A DNA stretch of 64,000 bases. It comes from Leptasterias polaris (taxonomy: Eukaryota > Echinodermata > Asteroidea > Forcipulatida > Asteriidae). The stretch covers positions 3,974,501 through 4,038,500 of the forward strand of contig JAZGTN010000046.1 in NCBI GenBank assembly GCA_037783415.1, read 5' to 3'. Both the position numbers and the translations under genes were made by a program. Shown in pieces: positions 48,896 to 61,702 of the stretch (the first letter of the stretch is position 1; each line of letters opens with the position of its first letter). The notes under the pieces were generated by a model. The model saw only the letters and a program-made list of their open reading frames with translations, had not been told where the DNA came from and made no database searches.

Positions 48896-49271
48896 GGCCA
48901 AATAAAAAAAAATACCAGTTGATCGTCCTGATTTTTCCAAAAAGAGGAGGATGAGGGCCTTTTGATTTTTGATTTTTTTTTTTTTTCCAACATGGCCGCC
49001 AAGTATTTCAATTCAAACAGGCCACCAATTCTTCAGTTTGAAATCACCGCTAACTTTCTTTATATCTATTTGTTGCATGAGGTAAGTTTACATCAAAAAT
49101 TAAAATATATATGTCAAGGGTGGATTAAAAATACAAACATTTTTATTTATTTATTTTTTTATTATTTTTTTAAAGAAAAAATCGAAAAATAAAAAAAATT
49201 AAAAAAAAGGATGCGGCCTCAAAAAAGGATGCGGGCGGGGACGATCAACTGGTATTTTTTTTGACTTGGCC
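48896..49271. mobile_element. 376-bp Harbinger-like MITE with known empty site
   Basis: TIRs of about 33 bp (GGCCAAATAAAAAAAAATAC versus GGCCAAGTCAAAAAAAATAC, continuing CAGTTGATCGTCC on both) are flanked by TAA at 48893-48895 and 49272-49274. Copy B has the unoccupied site CATAATAG (near 44262). A 3-bp TWA target duplication is typical of PIF/Harbinger. It has no coding capacity. A partial relative lies near 17000-17070. Confidence 0.85.
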
Positions 49272-49496
49272 TAATAGTAAATACTGAGGTGGGATTTAAA
49301 ACAATGACCCCGCGTAACTAGAGCAGATATCTTAAACCGTAGATCAGCGACCGTGCCCGGTGAAGAGGTCTTAACAAATCAAAAGAATATAGGCCTAATG
49401 CTGTGTCCCAGCTCGTCATTAGACATCTGTTGGCAAGCTTTGTTTCATATCCTTTATGCCTAAAATTATTTTTAAGTTGTGTTTATTTCTTTACAG

Positions 49497-49571
49497 ATCT
49501 ACATGCGTCTGTTACCGAATTCGGAAAAGTATTTGTATGTGAACATACACCCGGAGTTCGACGACAACTAA
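49497..49571 (+). CDS. Second copy of the Tie terminal exon (copy C)
   Basis: Same acceptor, frame, length and stop as 44488-44562. The only predicted amino-acid change is His to Arg at the fourth codon (IYMR). It could serve as an alternative last exon of the same gene, or be a non-expressed duplicate. The preceding 700 bases of intron are duplicated with it. Confidence 0.55.
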   Translation: MYMRLLPNSEKYLYVNIHPEFDDN

Positions 49572-50428
49572 CTGGGTGTTTTCATGTCGTAAAGGGCAGT
49601 GTTGTGACTTGGTGCAGGTCGTGCGTACAGCATTTCTTTTTTCTTTCCAAAAACGCCCATGAGCACCCAATAATATAATGAAAAAGTCAAAACGGCATCT
49701 CAAAAGGAAAGGCGAGGTCAGGTTGCTATTTGTAGCGCAATGTTTAGATAAACGCTAATGCCATTGTAGCTCAGAAAATTATTTCAAAGCATAGACAATG
49801 CTTTGTTTGATATCATTGTTCGAGAAATTGTAATGGTTCATGGTTGATTGTCATTGGTTCATGGTTGATTGTCATACAGTTTAATATTTTCTCCTTGTTC
49901 TTTTTACTTGATCTACTTTTATTTTGATATACGTATTTTATGAGAAGTCCACACATTATGTTTCATTGCAGATTTAATTTGAACATCAATCTGCATTAAT
50001 CTGTAAATTAACAAGAAGCTGGTTGTTGTGTACACAGAACATTTAAATGCTGTATTAAAAAAATGTTTTGCTATTAATTTGTTTGTTATATTTTATATTA
50101 CCTTGTATAGTGTAAGCTTATTATGTCTTGTGTTGCAGTTTCTTGACCGTTAGACATTATCCATATCGGATGGTAGTTCATCTGCCTTCTGTTTGGGTTG
50201 TCAGTCCGTGCCTTCGCTATAGTTTTTGACTTGTTTAGCGCGTGTTTGAAATTTTTCTCGAGTTATTTTTTAATGAAATTTTGAAGTGGCAACTGACGCC
50301 GTGGTCTTTGTGTAATTCCTGGCCTGCTTCAAACGACCACAAGTCAAACAGCTTTCTGTTGCATACACCCTGTGGACTTTCCTTCAACACTGTTAACAAA
50401 CACTGTGTGGATGTGTGCAAGTCCATAG

Positions 50429-50744
50429 TGTAGCGTTTGGCCCAGACCGTTCAGCGAGAGGGCGCCAGCACGGGCTCGGTGGGAGCCGTGTTACCGAGCG
50501 GCCTCCTGGAGGGCGCTGTGACACGGCACCGTTGTTAGAGCTGTGTCGCAGCGGGCCCCTCGCTGAACGGCTGGGACACCCGTCTCGTTGGGAAGACGTG
50601 GCCTAAACGTTCTTCTTGTCATGTGAGTCTTGGAGTAGAGACGTGTTGAATAAACCAGTAAAGAATTGACCGAGAAAACTGTATCCTGCTGTGTGTTTTT
50701 GTTGTGTTCTGCTGAGAAGAATCTGTGGACAAATTATTGTTACA
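50429..50744 (+). repeat. 5' LTR (316 bp)
   Basis: TGTAGCGTTTGGCCC...GTTACA. Contains a polyadenylation-type AATAAA (in TTGAATAAACC) about 95 bases from its end. The TTCAGCGAGAGG and CCTCGCTGAACG segments can pair with each other. Confidence 0.93.
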
Positions 50745-51673
50745 TTGGTGGCAGCGACGGGACGGCAGGAGCACTAGCAAGACACTGGAATCAGGTAAAA
50801 AGATTGTTTTCTCTGTGGGGGTTTTCACGTGTGTTGGGTAGTTTGGCGTCAGACTCAGCAGATGCTGGGGACACGCCGAGCCAGACTCAGACAATGGGTG
50901 GGCCATTGTGGTCTACAGTGGATGAGATTTTATCATTCCTAGGGCTGGGAGAGGCCGGTAGGAGCAACAGTGGAGATGAGGGGGGTCAGCCACAGGTTCT
51001 TAAGGTCAGTAGAGTCACGTCCACGTCGGGTCAGGTGGGCGCGGGGGGTCGGAGCGGTACCACACGGAATCGTTCCGGCTCCCTCCGCAACGTACCGGCA
51101 CGAAGTGGGCGGAGGGGTCGGGGCGATCCCTCGGAATCGTTCCGGCTCTCTCAACAGAGCACAGACACGAGGGGGCTGGAGGGGTCGGGGCGATCCCTCA
51201 CAGAATCGTTCTGGTTCTCTCAACAGAGCACCGACATGAGAGGGGCGGAAGGGTCGGGGCGACGGAGCACCGACGTGAGGGGGGAAGGATCGGAGCGGGT
51301 TCCAAGGAAGCAGTTCTGTGCCTCTCCGCAGCATGCCCCAGAGACCAGGGAGGGGTTGGGGCGGTCCCACACGGAACCGACCTTCCCCTCCCCGTGGCAT
51401 TCGGCGGGAGACATCAGAGCGCGGCTCTTTTCGGAACTGGGCCATCCTCACCCCGGACATGCGGTTGTGGAGCAGCTTTCTTCGGGGCCTTTCTTCCGGG
51501 AGCGTGCCCACATGGGGGATGCCCAGTCTACACCGCAGCGGGCCCAGGAGCCACGAAGTCACGGCACGGAAGTGCGTGGTCTTGTTGACCAGAGGCTGAC
51601 AGCACAGGCCTATGAGACAGAGAATTTGATTCAACTCGACCCCGCACATTTCTTTTGTGCGGAGCCTGTCAAT

Positions 51674-53350
51674 CAGCTCCGCACTGCACAAACCTATGGA
51701 GCGGAGCCCACGGCTCAGCTCCGCACTGCACAAACCAATGGAGCGGAGCACACGGCTCAGCTCCGCACTGCACAAACCTATGGAGCGGAGCACACGGCTC
51801 AGCTCCGCACTGTACAAACCTATGGAGCGGAGCACACGGCTCAGCTCCGCACTGTACAAACCAATGGTGCAGAGCCCACGGCTCAGCTCCGCACTACACA
51901 ACCCTATGGAGCGGAGCTTGTCAATCAGCTCCGCACTGTACAAACCAATGGAGCAGAGCCCACGGCTCAGCTCCGCACTACACAACCCTATGGAGCGGAG
52001 CTTGTGAATCAGCTCCGCACTGTACAAACCAATGGAGCAGAGCCCACGGCTCAGCTCCGCACTACACAACCCTATGGAGCGGAGCTTGTGAATCAGCTCC
52101 GCACTGTACAAACCAATGGAGCAGAGCCCACGGCTCAGCTCCGCACTACACAACCCTATGGAGCGGAGCTTGTGAACCAGCTCCGCACTGTACAAACCAA
52201 TGGAGCAGAGCCCACGGCTCAGCTCCGCACTACACAACCCTATGGAGCGGAGCTTGTCAATCAGCTCCGCACTGTACAAACCAATGGAGCAGAGCCCACG
52301 GCTCAGCTCCGCACTACACAACCCTATGGAGCGGAGCTTGTGAATCAGCTCCGCACTGTACAAACCAATGGAGCAGAGCCCACGGCTCAGCTCCGCACTA
52401 CACAACCCTATGGAGCGGAGCTTGTGAATCAGCTCCGCACTGTACAAACCAATGGAGCAGAGCCCACGGCTCAGCTCCGCACTACACAACCCTATGGAGC
52501 GGAGCTTGTCAATCAGCTCCGCACTGTACAAACCAATGGAGCAGAGCCCACGGCTCAGCTCCGCACTACACAACCCTATGGAGCGGAGCTTGTGAATCAG
52601 CTCCGCACTGTACAAACCAATGGAGCAGAGCCCACGGCTCAGCTCCGCACTACACAACCCTATGGAGCGGAGCTTGTGAATCAGCTCCGCACTGTACAAA
52701 CCAATGGAGCAGAGCCCACGGCTCAGCTCCGCACTACACAACCCTATGGAGCGGAGCTTGTCAATCAGCTCCGCACTGTACAAACCAATGGAGCAGAGCC
52801 CACGGCTCAGCTCCGCACTACACAACCCTATGGAGCGGAGCTTGTGAATCAGCTCCGCACTGTACAAACCAATGGAGCAGAGCCCACGGCTCAGCTCCGC
52901 ACTACACAACCCTATGGAGCGGAGCTTGTGAATCAGCTCCGCACTGTACAAACCAATGGAGCAGAGCCCACGGCTCAGCTCCGCACTACACAACCCTATG
53001 GAGCGGAGCTTGTCAATCAGCTCCGCACTGTACAAACCAATGGAGCAGAGCCCACGGCTCAGCTCCGCACTACACAACCCTATGGAGCGGAGCTTGTCAA
53101 TCAGCTCCGCACTGTACAAACCAATGGAGCGGAGCCCACAGCTCAGCTCCGCACTGCACAACCCTATGGAGCGGAGCTTGTGAATCAGCTCCGCACTGTG
53201 CAAACCAATGGAGCAGAGCCCACGGCTCAGCTCCGCACTACACAATTCTATTGTGCGGAGCCTGTCAATCAGCTCCGCAAACAACCCCATGGAACGGAGC
53301 CAACGGCTCAGCCCCGCACTGTACAAACCTATGGAGCGGAGCCTGTGAAT
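51674..53350. repeat. 42/84-bp tandem array with a hairpin in each unit (40 units)
   Basis: Units starting CAGCTCCGCACT: 39 of 42 bp and one of 39 bp, alternating between two subtypes, so the higher-order period is 84 bp. Each 42-bp unit can form a stem between AGCTCCG and CGGAGCT (or GCTC and GAGC in the alternate subtype) with a loop of about 20 bases. Homogeneity is highest in the centre. Confidence 0.93.
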
Positions 53351-53491
53351 CAGCTCCGCACCTGCGGAACGAGTGGAGGATGGAGCGGATGGAGTGGGAA
53401 CCGACGGAGACCCAGCGACAGCCACCGCCGGGGACGGCCGGACCAGAGACACAAGGCCAACAGCCATAGTAGGACAGACTTGCCAGCCTTT

Positions 53492-53523
<32 letters not shown>

Positions 53524-53590
53524 GCGTGTTCCCACCGGGACGGGAGTTCGCTGCCTGCTTGGGGACAAGCAGTGTTCTTGGAGGGGGCAG

Positions 53591-53906
53591 TGTAGCGTTT
53601 GGCCCAGACCGTTCAGCGAGAGGGCGCCAGCACGGGCTCGGTGGGAGCCGTGTTACCGAGCGGCCTCCTGGAGGGCGCTGTGACACGGCACCGTTGTTAG
53701 AGCTGTGTCGCAGCGGGCCCCTCGCTGAACGGCTGGGACACCCGTCTCGTTGGGAAGACGTGGCCTAAACGTTCTTCTTGTCATGTGAGTCTTGGAGTAG
53801 AGACGTGTTGAATAAACCAGTAAAGAATTGACCGAGAAAACTGTATCCTGCTGTGTGTTTTTGTTGTGTTCTGCTGAGAAGAATCTGTGGACAAATTCTT
53901 GTTACA
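53591..53906 (+). repeat. 3' LTR (316 bp)
   Basis: Near-identical to 50429-50744 (one difference). Preceded by a (GTT)n tract at 53491-53524 and the polypurine GGAGGGGGCAG. Confidence 0.93.
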
Positions 53907-56900
53907 ATAGAGTGTTTCAAGTCCCTACATTTATGTGGGCTTCTTCTGTTCTGAAGTCCACACTTTGTTTTCAAAAACAGTTGTCTAGCCATCACCAAAG
54001 ACAATGCAACTACTAAACTTACAAAACTATTTCAGGCTTATTCAATACGCGCAGTGTACATCTGCAATGTGTATATTACATAAATGCGATTTAACCCAAA
54101 CTGTTTTATATAAGAACATGTAATGACATTTTTAAAAGAGATTTGACAGTACTGTAGGCACATTGGATGATTCGCCAGATGCTGTGTGCTGTATTGTTAC
54201 GTTACGTACGTAAGAACCCCATAAACACCCAATACCAGTGCAAGGTACTGTCTGCTAGTAAAGTAATGTCTACCACATTATGCAACGAACACTTTATTGT
54301 TTTGAAAAGAGATTATGGAACTTTGTTTCTCTGTACCAGTCACAGACATTGAAGATACACTGTACAGAATTGTCATGTTTGCTCAGTAATCTCTTTGAAT
54401 CAAGATAACGTACAGCTTTGGTAATATTGGCGAAACTTCTGCCATTGTTTTGTTAATTTTGGCAAAACTGCAGCTACTGTTTCGCTCTACTTTTTTTTAA
54501 ATCAAGATGGGATGCATAGCATTGGTTATGTTCGTTTGCCAACAAGGAAATGTGCTAGAGTTGAGATCATTTTTTGTTTTGTTTTTTTTAAGTTAGAAAT
54601 ATCAGTAGGAATTCCCCTTTCCATTATTTGTATTCAACATCCTCTTTAAAAGTGCAATTGTGGGATACATTTTGTTGTTTACTAAGCATCAAAATCATGT
54701 AGCTATTAAGCCTTCAGTCCGATGCCATCTTTGTTGACATGTTCCCCGCGTGCAATAGCAGTCATACTCATTGTATCCTCAAAAACACCAGACTACTTTC
54801 GCTTGCAGCCTTGTTTTTGATGCATTGATTTGTATGGGATCAAAACAAGATGGCTACGCCATTTTCAAGGTGTAGGTCTGTCATGTTTACTGGATCTCCA
54901 AAGCAAAGAAAACAATAAGATAAGATTGATTTTATGGCTGTTGGATTGGTCCACTTGTCTAAGGGGGTGATTTTAGCCTTGTTTTATTGCCTAATATTAA
55001 AAAAAAATCATCAAAAGTTTGTTTGGCTTCCCAACCTGGAATTCGTTTCTCAATATACAGTGTTGTAACAAACTCTTTGTATCAGTTTGTCTAAACAGGG
55101 GCCAAATTACACAGAACTGCTTAAGCACAAAAAGTAACTAAGCACAACAAAATTATGCTTACCAGAATAAGGTTACCAGCCAAGGCCAAGGTACCACATT
55201 ATAATGCACCAATCTTTGACTGGTGCCCTGGTTATGTTTGCTTTGCAGAAATGTTTAAGCAATTTTACCTGCTTAAGCAGCTTTATGAAATTAGGCCCAG
55301 GTCGGCTGTCGCCCTTTCACTTGACCCCTAACGCCTTCCCAAACTAAAATAAACTTGTTTCCCCTGTAATCAGTGACATCATAAACAAAACTTGTAAAAC
55401 TAGTCATGTTTTGTTTAGTCAAATTAATAATCAGCATTGACAAAGATTGATAAAGGAGGGAACACAAAACTTGCATTGCTGTATGATTTCTCTTTGCGGT
55501 GTCTCTTTTCCAAATCTCATATTCTCCTGTAAATAATATCCCTAACCAGGGCTCGTATCAAACAGAGTTGTCAAGCAGAAGAAGGAAGAGAAATTCTTAA
55601 TTTATTTGATGATCAAAATACAGCTGGGGTTCATTCAGAAGCAGTGTTTGTTTCATAGAATTTTAGCTGGTCACGCGATCCCTCTGAACAAATGTTTTTC
55701 TACACTTTTGTGATCATTTGTGAGAGCCTTTTGCTGAACGATGTTTCGATGAGTTTATTTTCAGTTTACATACGTCATTTATATATATATATATACCTAT
55801 ATTTGGCCAAATACTATTTTTTTAACATTTAAAGTTGTGTATACATTGTATTGTATGTATCTATAAGATTAATTTCTTTCTTTTTGTATTTGATTTGTAT
55901 AATAAGTCTTCCGCTTCCAAATTCTGCTTCATATTGGAATAAAAAGGGTTAAGTAGACTTGTAATTCATAAGCATAAATGTAAAAAAAAAATTTGGGAAT
56001 ACAGTTATTCAAAAGTATTCAAACACCATATTCCCCTGGGCAACAAACAGGGCTGGGATAGTATTTTAGTTTCACTTGTTATAGTCAAGGAAAAGCTGTA
56101 CACACAGCAAACAGTCATCAGAATCTCAGATAGCTTCATGGTTATTTTACAGAATTGTCAAGGATAACAAACATTGTTTAGTTACTGATTATGAAGTTCA
56201 TACTGGAACAAAAAAAGATTCTGTGAACTATTTCCCTCAATGCAGTCATATTCGAGGAAACTGTATCTGAAAACCTTTTAAAAAAACACAACAGCAGATT
56301 GTGGTTGTTACAACCAAAATTAAGGTTAATGTGTTTACATGCTGAAAAATGTGCGTGGCTTTTTGCTATTTTCTCCTGAATCGCACAACAGATTTAAACC
56401 CAATTTTCACAGATTTGTTATTTCATGTATATATAGTTGACCATAATAAAACATGAACACTGTGTGAGACTGTTTTGTCAGCTCTACCAATCCTCTATAA
56501 TACATTCAATAATTCCATCTACCCCAAAGTGTTGTTTTGATCGGAGAGGTTGTTTACTTTGAGAGGGGTGTGTTTTCTTTGGAACTGTTTAAGATGGGGG
56601 GAAACAACCCCCTCTTGAGTTGGGAGGACAATTGATTTGGGACTGGCCAGTGAGCCACTAGACATGCCACCCATAGCTCACAAGTCCTCTTCGGGATGTC
56701 ACCAACTCATATAAACAAACCACTTCAGGATTACTTGACTTGCAGCCTATGGAGATGCTTGACTTCTCAACACTTTAATCAACATTTCTTCGTTGGGTGG
56801 TTAGTCCCACTACCTGTTTAGCTAAGTAAACTGCCTTGTACACTTTTTGTGTACAGTGTTTGTTTCCTAAAAGGCATTAAAATAACATTTAAAGGGAACC

Positions 56901-57117
56901 AGTGACATAAGCTGATAATAGTTGCATGCATTTCTACACCAGGTGCACAATGCATAATGACCTGCAGCTGGGCCACATTTCATAGATCCAACTCTGACAA
57001 AACTGGGGTGTTAAAATTGACACCTTAGGTGTTACCACATTAAAGTGCTGAAAAAGAATCAACATTAACAACACAGGGTGTTGAAACACTTATTTCTGCC
57101 AACGCAATTACATTGGT

Positions 57118-57228
57118 GTTATTGTAACACGCTATGGTGTTATTGTAACACGCTATGGTGTTATTGTAACACCCTACGGTGTTATTGTAACACCCCACGG
57201 TGTTATTTTAACACCTATGGTGTTAATT
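57118..57228. repeat. 21-bp minisatellite, copy C version
   Basis: Orthologous to 4023-4180, with fewer units and private variants (CACGCTATGG). After it, copy C continues with about 1.1 kb that is absent from copy A. Confidence 0.85.
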
Positions 57229-57335
57229 TAGATTTTCTCGTGTATCTATATCATTTATGTGACAACACCTATGGTGTAAATTTTAACCACTTTTGCTCCA
57301 CAGTTTTTGCAGTGAACTGTGCATGTGATGATGTA

Positions 57336-58159
57336 GACTTGATTTCAAGTCTGAGATCGCGGTTATTTCTCTGCATCAGTCACACAAAATTTCCCCCGCA
57401 GAATGGCTATCACGCGGTCTCAGCTCGCAATCTCAGACTTGACCCCCTTGTGTATATGGATATTCATTTATTCACAACTGACATTTTACATAACAACACT
57501 ATGCCAGAGAGATGGCCAATCAGGAGGCCACAAAACTCCTGTTGGCTGCGTCTATTCCCAATAGGTTATAATCACTTCAGCATTTTCTGTAAAATCGATT
57601 GAGTCATTGTTTTTAATTTTTATAGTGCTTTGTACGTATGCTATTTCTAATTTATACATAAAATAATACTAGATGTATTCTTAAAATATTGAAAAATAAA
57701 CATAACAAATAACCTGATCCCTACTAGACGAAAAACTGTGTTTCCTTTATTTGAATGGAATCGTCTAATGATTTTCCCAACGTTTTTATTTATTTTGAAT
57801 TTAAAAACTAGATTCACTTTGGGTTTTTTGTTTCCAAACTGTAAGTTGAATCACTGAGCAGAGGCAGATTAGTTACATGTGATTCAATGTTGTATTTCTG
57901 TACTATATCCCGTGGTATAAACGGTCAAGTTTGAATGTGCATTTTATTGACGGCTTCTGAGATTCTGACCAATCAGAGTGTTCCGTCCACTTTTGGACTA
58001 ATTCGCCATAGGGTGTGTACAAACCGAAAAACAATGTTCCCAAGTCTGTGATCGTAGGCCAAAGACGGTGGTTAATCCACAAGAGGGCGCTATTTCAGGC
58101 AATTATGTATGGGCTATCAGGTAGACTAAAAACCACGAGCACAGACTTGGAACCAAGTC
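57336..58159. mobile_element. 824-bp TIR element, long relative of 11156-11350
   Basis: TA-flanked (57334-57335, 58160-58161) with GACTTGATTTCAAGTC and GACTTGGAACCAAGTC at its ends. About 100 bases at each end match the short MITE at 11156 in inverted orientation. The middle (about 57430-58010) is unrelated and has no clear ORF. Confidence 0.7.
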
Positions 58160-61100
58160 TAGTGATGATGTGATGTGGTACTTTGGCTGGTAACCTTATT
58201 CTGGTGAGCATAAATCTGTTGTGCTTAGCTTCTTTCTGTGCTTGAGGCTGTATCCAAATTGAGGAGTCTATGAAATTGGGCTCAAAAAGCAAACGAAAGT
58301 AGCCGAGCACAACATTATGCTTACCAGAGCATAATGTGCCAGCCAAACTACCATGTCACATGTACAATTTGTGACAGGTATCCTGCTCATTTCTGCTCAG
58401 CAGAAAATTGTTAAGCATTATTTTTTGCTTAAGCGGCTCTATGAAATCGGGCCTAGGTCGCTGGAACTGACCGACTAACCTCTTGATAACATGTCGGAAC
58501 TTGTTAAAAGAGGAAAACAAAACAAAGAAATACTTCGGTTTAGGATATGCAATTTGGGACTTCAGAATGTATCTGTTGATAAGCAGTGCTCTTTATAAGC
58601 CGTGCTCTTCGTAACGAGCGCCGACTGTAATCAGCATTCACGACCGAAGTTGCTAGCAATGAAAGGTATACATTTCTTATGCAATGGGCGTTTTGATTTT
58701 GTAATGTTCAAAATTTAATTTAGTCTTATTTCAGTCCTTTTGTCGCCCGTATAAAGCCCCGCACGTTTGCCGGAGTATAAGCCGCAGCCGAAGTACTGGT
58801 TTCGTGAAGGGCCCAGGTTCCATGGCATGTGAATAACATTTTCTGTGATAACCTTTTTCAATTTTGGTTCCAATACTTGTTTTTATAAGTAAATTATTGA
58901 CGAAACCTTTGCAACTTTATGCAAATTCATGTAAAGACTATACAAGCATCGCAGTATTTATTCAATACCCAGTTGTACGTGGTGTGCAGGGCACATACTT
59001 GACAAGATCTTGTTACATTGTATTGTTTGCCCTGTATTAAGTTTCCACAAAAATAGAAATCTCCAATATCATTTCTGTAATATTTGTTTTCATATTTTCT
59101 TTCCGCAAAGAATTGCTGTAACCATAACCCGGTCTGTATACAAATATTTACATATTGACTTTGGCAGACCCATGCCTTCGTCAATGTTTATTATTCTTTT
59201 ATTAGAATGAAAGTATTTCTTAACTGCCTCACTCAAATGACGTGTACTCCAGCCTGGGTTTGCTTTAAGCATAAGTGATTAAAAGTGAAGAAAATATACA
59301 TGGCGGCGCATTAATGTAAACTTTCTCAAGGAAATTGTATTTATTATTATTTTTTGTTCAGACAGATCGAAACTGAAACATTTCCAATGTTTGTATCCTG
59401 GAAAGGTCGGTGTGATCACTTTCGTGGTGACTGGTGGTGCATACCATCACCCTAAATTGGTTAGAAGTATATTGTTTAAACTGAAAATGTTGTCTGAATG
59501 ACGTGTTTTGGTTGAGTTATTACAGTTTGAGCATCACCTGTTTCGATTGCCTAATCAATAGAGACAAAACAATCGTTGCATGAAAGTTGACTTATGTATC
59601 TAGTCAAACTGAAAGCTATTAAAGCCATATGTAAAGCCCAATGGGGAAAGTATTTCAGCATTCCCACATAATGACCATCAAAAAGGCCCACTCGTTGTTA
59701 TTTTATTATTATTTATTTATTTATTTATCGCATTAGTTTTGTAATTACGTTAAGATGCAAGATCTAACCAAACTGAACACTACATTTTTTATTTGAATTA
59801 ATATTATGCATAAAGGTTTGCACCAGGTTGTATGTATGATACAGGTTGAAATTCTTAAGGTGTCCATGTTTGTGTTCGGGAGAAATAAAATAAGTTTGAT
59901 ATTACGTTTAGATGCAAGGTTTAACCCAACTTAAAAGTTGTGTACAACATTAGTAAGATTGAAAATATAAATGTTCACAGATTTGCACATAACTAACATG
60001 GTGTAAAGATGGTCATGGCGGAAAACTTCCCTTGAAATAGTTTTACTTGAAATGTCATAGTTTTTAGGAAATGAGTAAAACAATAGTCTTTATCATTCAG
60101 GATGAAATCCGATGTTGAAAAACAGTTAAAACATATAATCGGGTTTTCCAATGTTTTTTCATGACTCCGAAGACCGATTGAGCTTAAACTTTCACAGGTT
60201 TGTCATTTCATGTATATGTTAGGTCACATCAAGTGTGAATACAGGTCTTTGGCAATTACCAATGTTGTACACACCCTTATACACTAGGCCTACATTTCTG
60301 ATTTGAATTAATTTTATGCAATAAGATTTGCACCAGGTTGTATCTATGATAGGCCTACAGGTCGAAATTCTTAGGGTTCTGTTATTTAAATGTATATTTT
60401 TGTTCATGAATTATTTATATATATAATTTATACAGAAAAATGAATACTGTTTCTTGTATAAATTCATGTACTTTGAATTACCTATTATTGACAAAAATCC
60501 GTTTTTGTAATTAATGAAAATTTTGTACATTTATACTGCGTAAACTTTACAAAATCGCGTAAAAATAAAGTTGTGGAAGAAATTTTTTTAAAGCATAAAA
60601 CAGTTTCTTTTCACTTGAGTTTGCTTGAACGCCAATGACGGTATCCCTGCATCTACAAGTCACCGTGACGGGAATACAATTTTCAAGCTTTTTAACATAA
60701 GTTCCTTGAAGAGTGTCACTCTGGGAGTTCGGTGCTTGATATGTGGCATGGTGTGTCCCTCCTATTGGTTTTTTTTTTTTTTTTTCTGGGAATCTTGGGA
60801 ACTCTTTAGACTGAGGGGGCGGGGGTTTTCTGTTCAAGAGGAAAGTTATGGAAAATGGGAAACTCGGCATCCATAAGAAGGTTCGGTTGGCTGACTAGAG
60901 TCGGCTAGACTTAGCCATAGTTGATCCAGCTGCCACTCGAACGCTGCATGGTTGAAACGTGAGCTAGTCCAACTGGACCCGAACCTAGCTCCGGAGCACT
61001 GTTTCTCCTACTAGTCAACTATTAATACGAAGTTACGTCATTTTGTCAAGATGGCGTTTTGGAACATTGCCGAGTCCTGTGACATAATGGATTTGATGTG

Positions 61101-61702
61101 TCAAGTTACTAAGCGCACGGGCTGGACGGTAAACACTAAAAGAGCTAAAATCCTTGAAAAGTCGCCCAAAAGGGGGTGTTTTTAACACATTTGAGGCCAT
61201 AACTCCAAAAACGGCTTGATCTTTCAAAAAGTTCTTTCCGGGATGACAAAGTTCAATCTTTCAGCTAACTATTCATAAAAATATAGGGGTGGAAGTTTGG
61301 TTGTGTCAAAATCCGGTTGAATATTTTGAATTTGGTGTATTTTTGTGTGTAACGGCTGTTTTTTGTCGAAATTTTGCCTTGGGGAGTGCGTTTGACACGG
61401 TTGTTTATTGTAAATCACGAACTACACGGTCTATAAAAAGTTCTTTCCGGAATGTGGCAGCTTATTTCCTCCTCCTTATCATGATCTAACAATTGTTTTG
61501 ATTGGATAAACTTTGGTTGTGTCAAATTTGCATTCCAATCGGAGAGTCTGTTTCAAGGAGTATATTCTTTACTACACAAACCCCGCCACATTTGTATTTT
61601 TAAGACGACACAACTGAGACCATCTCCGATTCGAAGCCAAGTTTTCATGGTAAGATTTCATTAATATGACCAATTATCAACATAGTTGTAAAGATTTCAA
61701 GC

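Larger units (their letters stand above)
50429..53906 (+). mobile_element. Young non-autonomous LTR retrotransposon
   Basis: Flanked by a 4-bp duplication ATAG (50425-50428 and 53907-53910). The uninterrupted site GTCCATAGAGTG is seen in copy B near 45395. LTRs of 316 bp begin TG and end CA and differ at one position by eye (ATTATTG versus ATTCTTG). A primer-binding-type TTGGTGGCAGCGACGGGA starts at 50745, and a purine-rich GGAGGGGGCAG precedes the 3' LTR. There is no protease, reverse transcriptase or integrase. The long ORFs in several frames result from the stop-free 42-bp repeat, so none is called as a protein. Confidence 0.93.

Noticed and set aside
50666..53683. Very long ORFs (about 1,005 codons plus, 604 in another plus frame, 915 minus) over the LTR element
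   Set aside because: The 42-bp period is divisible by three and the unit has no stop in several frames on both strands, so the repeat is automatically open. No gag, protease, RT or integrase motif is visible.
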